From Platerodrilus igneus (taxonomy: Eukaryota > Arthropoda > Insecta > Coleoptera > Lycidae): 64,000 bases of DNA. This document shows positions 60,371-64,000 of this stretch, one piece after another. A program made the position numbers and the translations under genes. The notes under the pieces were generated by a model that worked only from the letters and a program-made list of their open reading frames with translations, did no database searches and was not told the DNA's origin. The stretch covers positions 5,550,001 to 5,614,000 of the forward strand of contig JARFIW010001469.1 of the NCBI GenBank assembly GCA_036346225.1, given 5' to 3'. Position 1 is the stretch's first letter. Every line of letters starts with the position of its first letter.

Positions 60371-62524
60371 ATGTGGGATTTGGAAACAATAGGTATAACC
60401 AAAGAAGCAGACGATAATAAGAGATTTTTCCATAATTTTTTGAAAAATAACGTTCATAAATGTGATGATCGATATTTAGTAGCGTTACCGTGGAAGAATG
60501 AGGATGCAGTGATTGAAGATGATAATTTAATTAGTGCGCGAGTTCGTACTCAGAGGCTAAAGTTTAAATTGACCAATATTAACAAAATATCTGAATATAA
60601 CGCTGCTATCAAAGGAATGTTGGATAATAATTATGCCGAGTTAATTTCCCGCGGTGATGCTGAAAAAACAAATGGCGATCGTGTTTACTACATGCCACAC
60701 AGGCCGCTTTTTAGAGAAGATAAACAAACAACGCGTTTACGAGTGGTTTTCGATGCCTCTCCACATGTCCCGGGACAAAAATCGTTGAATAACTTATTAG
60801 AAAAGGGGCCTAATTTAAATCCAGATTTAATTAAGATTTTGCTTAATTTTCGTGTAGGCGAGACCGGAATTACGGCTGACATTGAGAAAGCATTTTTACA
60901 AATTTATTTACATTCCGACGATAAAGACGCACATCGATTCTTATGGTACAATAACGACAATGAACTGGAAACGTACCGTATGAATAGAGTAACATTCGGA
61001 GTTACATGTAGCCCGTTTCTTTTAAATTCGGTAATACGAACACATTTAATCAATAATCGAAAACAAAACCCTGAATTTATTGAAATCTTAGAAAGGGGAT
61101 TTTATGTAGACGATCTAGTGGTCAGTGTAAACAATCGAAATGTTGCAGAACATTTAAAAGACTTTTCAAGTAAGCTTTTTCAAGGAGCCTCCACGAATTT
61201 ACGCAAATTGACGATTAACGATCTCGAAGTAAACAGCAAGGTTGAATCACAAAATGCACAGATTCAAAATGTGGTAGAAATTAATTGGTGCAATCAGAAC
61301 GATAGACTTAAAATCGATAAGGTAGTGTGTTGGACAGATTCTCTGATCGCGTTGCATTGGATTAAAGGTGATGCGTCAAAGTGGAAACCATATGTACCTA
61401 ACCGTGTTAAAGAAATTCAGACCTTATCGAAAGATATAACATGGAGACATTGTCCGGGTCGCGAGAACCCTGCGGACTTATTAACCAGCGGCATAAGTTC
61501 AAGTACTTTAATAAATTCCGGAACTTGGTTACACGGTCCTAGGTGGTTGCTAGAAAGTGAACAAACGTGGCCAGATAATACAATAGAGACAGCTACGTCA
61601 ACGATAGATATAGTATCGAAAATGTCTTTACTAATTAACGACACTATAAAAGGTAGCAATCAATTTATAGATTCCTCCAGATACAGTGACTTTGATCGTT
61701 TAGTGCGGATAACGGTGTATGTTTTACGATTTATAAGAAATTTAAAAACAAGAAATAATAAAGAAATGAAGATCTTAACCGTAAACGAATTTGAAAGCAC
61801 CGAAATATGTCTACTTAGGCAAGCGCAGCGAGAAGTTCATTATTCGGTGATTAACAGTTTACAAAAGGGTGAGGGCATTGAACGGAAATCGAGTATTGTA
61901 ACTTTAAGGCCTTTCTTGGATAAACATGAATTGCTGCGTTTGGGTGGGCGTCTTCATAATTTAAGAGAAGATTTCGACCTCAAGCATCCCGTTATTCTAT
62001 CAAAAAATGCACATTTAATTAAACTACTAATAATGAAGTTTCATAAAACTCTTCATCATAGTGGTGTTAATGCAACACTATATGAATTACGTAAACGATT
62101 TTGGATTGTACGAGGACGGCAATTAATAAAGTCCGTTTTAGCAAGGTATGTTATCTGTAAACGACTTCGTGCAAAATCAGGGTCGCATTCCTTCGCGCCG
62201 TTACCTAGAAATCGAATACAGCAAACAAAGCCCTTTGAAGTGACAGGTTTAGACTTCGCCGGACCGTTGTATTTTAAAGATAGTTATCACTCAAAACCAT
62301 GTTATGTGCTTTTATTTACCTGCGCTGTTATACGAGCACTTTATCTAGAGATTGTTTTGAAAATGGATGTTGCGTCTACAATCAGTGCATGTAAACGGTT
62401 CTTTGCCAGTAGAGGGATTCCTAAGGTCATTTACTCAGATAACGCCAAAACATTTAAAAGAATATCACGTGAAATATCGACCTTAAACGAAGTGATGGCG
62501 AGTACAGAATTGATCGAGTTGTGA
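60371..62524 (+). pseudogene. Younger BEL element: RT, RNase H and integrase core, internally deleted
   Basis: A 717-residue ORF counted from the Met at 60371. RT runs through V-V-F-D-A-S (Asp128) to the catalytic F-Y-V-D-D (residues 244-248). Soon after, at about residues 275-315, it jumps to the W-T-D-S block of RNase H. The RT connection and the first half of RNase H are missing, with the reading frame kept. The N-P-A-D-L-L block, the integrase H...H zinc region (which has lost part of its Cys pair), the L-D-F-A-G-P and Y-S-D-N-A-K-T-F blocks follow. A frameshift at about 62500-62524 separates the rest of integrase. Confidence 0.85.
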
Positions 62525-63168
62525 ACAGTCACCAAATAAAGTGGAAGTTTATAGTAGAGCGAGCGGCTTGGCACGGAGGATTTTACGAGCGACTTGTAAA
62601 AAGTGTAAAAAACGCCCTTAGGGCTACGATAGGACGTTCTTTACTAAATTTAGATCAACTAAATACACTCATTACCGAGGTTGAAGCAACAATAAACGTC
62701 CGCCCGCTCACATACCTAGGTAGTGAACCTATAGATTTAATGCCGTTAACCCTTTCGCATTTTTTATTGGGACCCGCTTTGGCTACTATTCCTTTTGTTG
62801 ACCGTGTTATTAATGGAGATGAGATTCGTAGGCTATGGAAGCAGAGAACAAACGTTATAGACTACTTTTGGAAAAGATGGAGCGCAGAATATTTACAATT
62901 ATTAAGAGGAGCTCATCACAACGTGAATGCGCGTGAGTGTGCGATCAAGCAAGGAGATGTCGTATTAATACATGGAAATGATAAGCGACGGTTATTGTGG
63001 AAATTAGGGTTGGTGAAAGACGTGATAAACGGCCGTGATGGCAAAGTGCGTGCCTGTTACGTTAAGATTGCGAATGGCACCGTAATTAGGCGCCCAATAC
63101 AATTATTGTATCCTTTAAAAATAAGAAGTGATAAGCTAAGTTGTACCGCCGCGCCGGAGGATGTGTAA
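62521..63168 (+). pseudogene. Younger BEL element: integrase C-terminus
   Basis: Continues pol in the next frame. The integrase Glu lies in W-H-G-G-F-Y-E-R, then come N-V-R-P-L and the L-S-H-F-L-L-G block, the K-R-W block and the C-terminal basic domain. The stop TAA (63166-63168) falls inside the 3' LTR, so pol overlaps the LTR by a few bases. Confidence 0.85.
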
Positions 63169-63352
63169 AATATTTCAGGCCTTCTGCGTGCGTCGATAGA
63201 CCTAAGGGTAGTAGAGGGAGTAAGTAAGGGGTTCCTGTAACTTGTTCAAAGATACAGAAGAACGTAAGAAGCTCTCATGATGTGTAGTCGCTTAGCTTGA
63301 TTTATATTTAAATAAACCTTTCTTTAAACTTGATGTTGTTTATTGCATTACA
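63162..63352 (+). mobile_element. 3' LTR of the younger BEL element
   Basis: 191 bp, near-identical to the 5' LTR, and followed by the second AATGC duplication (63353-63357). A short purine stretch (GGAGGA) sits directly before it as a possible polypurine tract. Confidence 0.95.
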
Positions 63353-63797
63353 AATGCCACTCCTGTCTCATATAGTTTCTTAACGGTAACCGTTCCTATT
63401 CAAACTCAGTTGCAGCAGTTTTGGCAAATCTAAGAGAACTATGCGCCCAAAAAACCTATGACTAATGAAGAAATCCAATGCAAAACATTTCCTTAAAACC
63501 TTTACTCGTGACGCATCTGGTAAATTTGTGGTAAGATTACCTTTAAAGGATAATTATAATACACTCGCTGATTCTGAAGAAACGGCAACTTAGCGATATT
63601 ATTCGATAGAAAGGAAACTAGATAAAAATCCTGAACTCAAGAAGCAATACTTTGACTTTATGAATGAATACTTAAAACTAGGTCATATGGTTAAAATAAA
63701 TCCTAGAGAAAACGGCCCTTTTCCGATTTATTATTTACCGCACCATTCTGTACAAAAGAAGGATACTACATTTGATTTGTAATGCTCCACCCGAAGG
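63353..63797 (+). pseudogene. Older BEL/Pao element: start of RT domain after the nested insertion
   Basis: Right after the target duplication the older element resumes, in the frame it had at 58089. A linker and an F-W-Q-I block follow, then a stop (63431-63433), a P-M-T-N-E-E block, a V-V-R-L-P block and a Y-L-P-H-H block near 63735. It stops matching BEL at about 63790, just before the RT catalytic core, so the element is truncated here. Confidence 0.8.
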
Positions 63798-64000
63798 TAC
63801 TACATTGGCCAGGAAACCGAGTTGTTTACCTGGCAAATTTTGAATTTTGCCGAACCCTTGTTGTTCCAAGCAAGGTAGGGAACTTTAACATGCATGACAG
63901 CACTCACACACTGAACTTCTATTTTACCTCTCATCCGAACGAGGGCGTATTTTTGTGAAAAATGCCCGTCTAACATTTTCAAGAGTGCCGTCTCGGGATT
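63798..64000 (-). other. Unassigned ORF fragment at the window edge
   Basis: A minus-strand frame open from the right window edge to about 63800, with a Met at 63982. It contains L-D-G-H-F, V-R-M-R-G and a W-N-N-K-G-S-A-K-F block, and ends after S-W-P-M. It looks protein-like rather than random, but I cannot name it. It abuts the truncated BEL element, so it may belong to another mobile element extending to the right. Confidence 0.3.

Overview
The window reads as repeat-rich, AT-rich chromosomal DNA of an animal, most probably an arthropod and plausibly an insect. The evidence is BEL/Pao, Gypsy-like and Jockey-like retroelements, an SNRPG (SmG)-like gene, long C2H2 zinc-finger arrays, and the absence of bacterial-style gene packing. 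The order of insect cannot be read from the sequence. Almost nothing here is a clean host gene. Most of the window is mobile-element sequence in several layers, a large satellite and two decayed zinc-finger loci.

Layout. 1-11.97 kb: a tandem satellite with a monomer of about 143 bp (roughly 80 copies), containing long homopolymers and indel-rich stretches that look like assembly or polishing errors, and ending in one decayed monomer. 12.1-14.1 kb: a C2H2 zinc-finger array (ZF1) whose 3' end is split by a 618-bp insert with a 9-bp target duplication. 14.7-17.5 kb: a long gene of an unnamed, probably transposon-derived family, cut by a single in-frame TAG. 18.25-35.0 kb: a chain of seven LTR-like units in strictly alternating orientation. 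The units mostly meet at (TA)n tracts. One carries a decayed Gypsy-type gag-pro-RT, and two form a palindrome of about 3.8 kb. 35.0-35.8 kb: a fragment of a second LTR family. 36.5-39.05 kb: a decayed Jockey-like non-LTR element. 41.17-43.67 kb: a deleted BEL/Pao element on the minus strand. 44.5-45.3 kb: a small ORF fragment followed by a repeated 17-bp motif. 45.9-49.86 kb: a second zinc-finger locus (ZF2) amplified in 760-bp units that carry a 4-nt frameshift. 54.1-55.4 kb: a BEL integrase tail split by a solo LTR with a 4-bp TSD. 55.56-56.09 kb: another solo LTR with a TSD. 56.24-56.47 kb: an SmG copy with a 4-nt deletion. 56.5-63.8 kb: an old BEL element with a much younger BEL element (near-identical LTRs, 5-bp TSD) inserted inside it.

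How it fits together. The insertion order can be read directly: a BEL element inside a BEL element, a solo LTR inside a BEL integrase, and an insert inside a zinc-finger 3' end. ZF1 and ZF2 share their last finger and more than 100 bp of 3' flank, so they are paralogous loci. The most unusual structures are the alternating LTR chain with (TA)n hinges and repeated primer-binding-site-like modules, the 760-bp zinc-finger amplification that carries its own frameshift, and the unnamed 915-codon gene. All calls come from reading the sequence; no database search was run.
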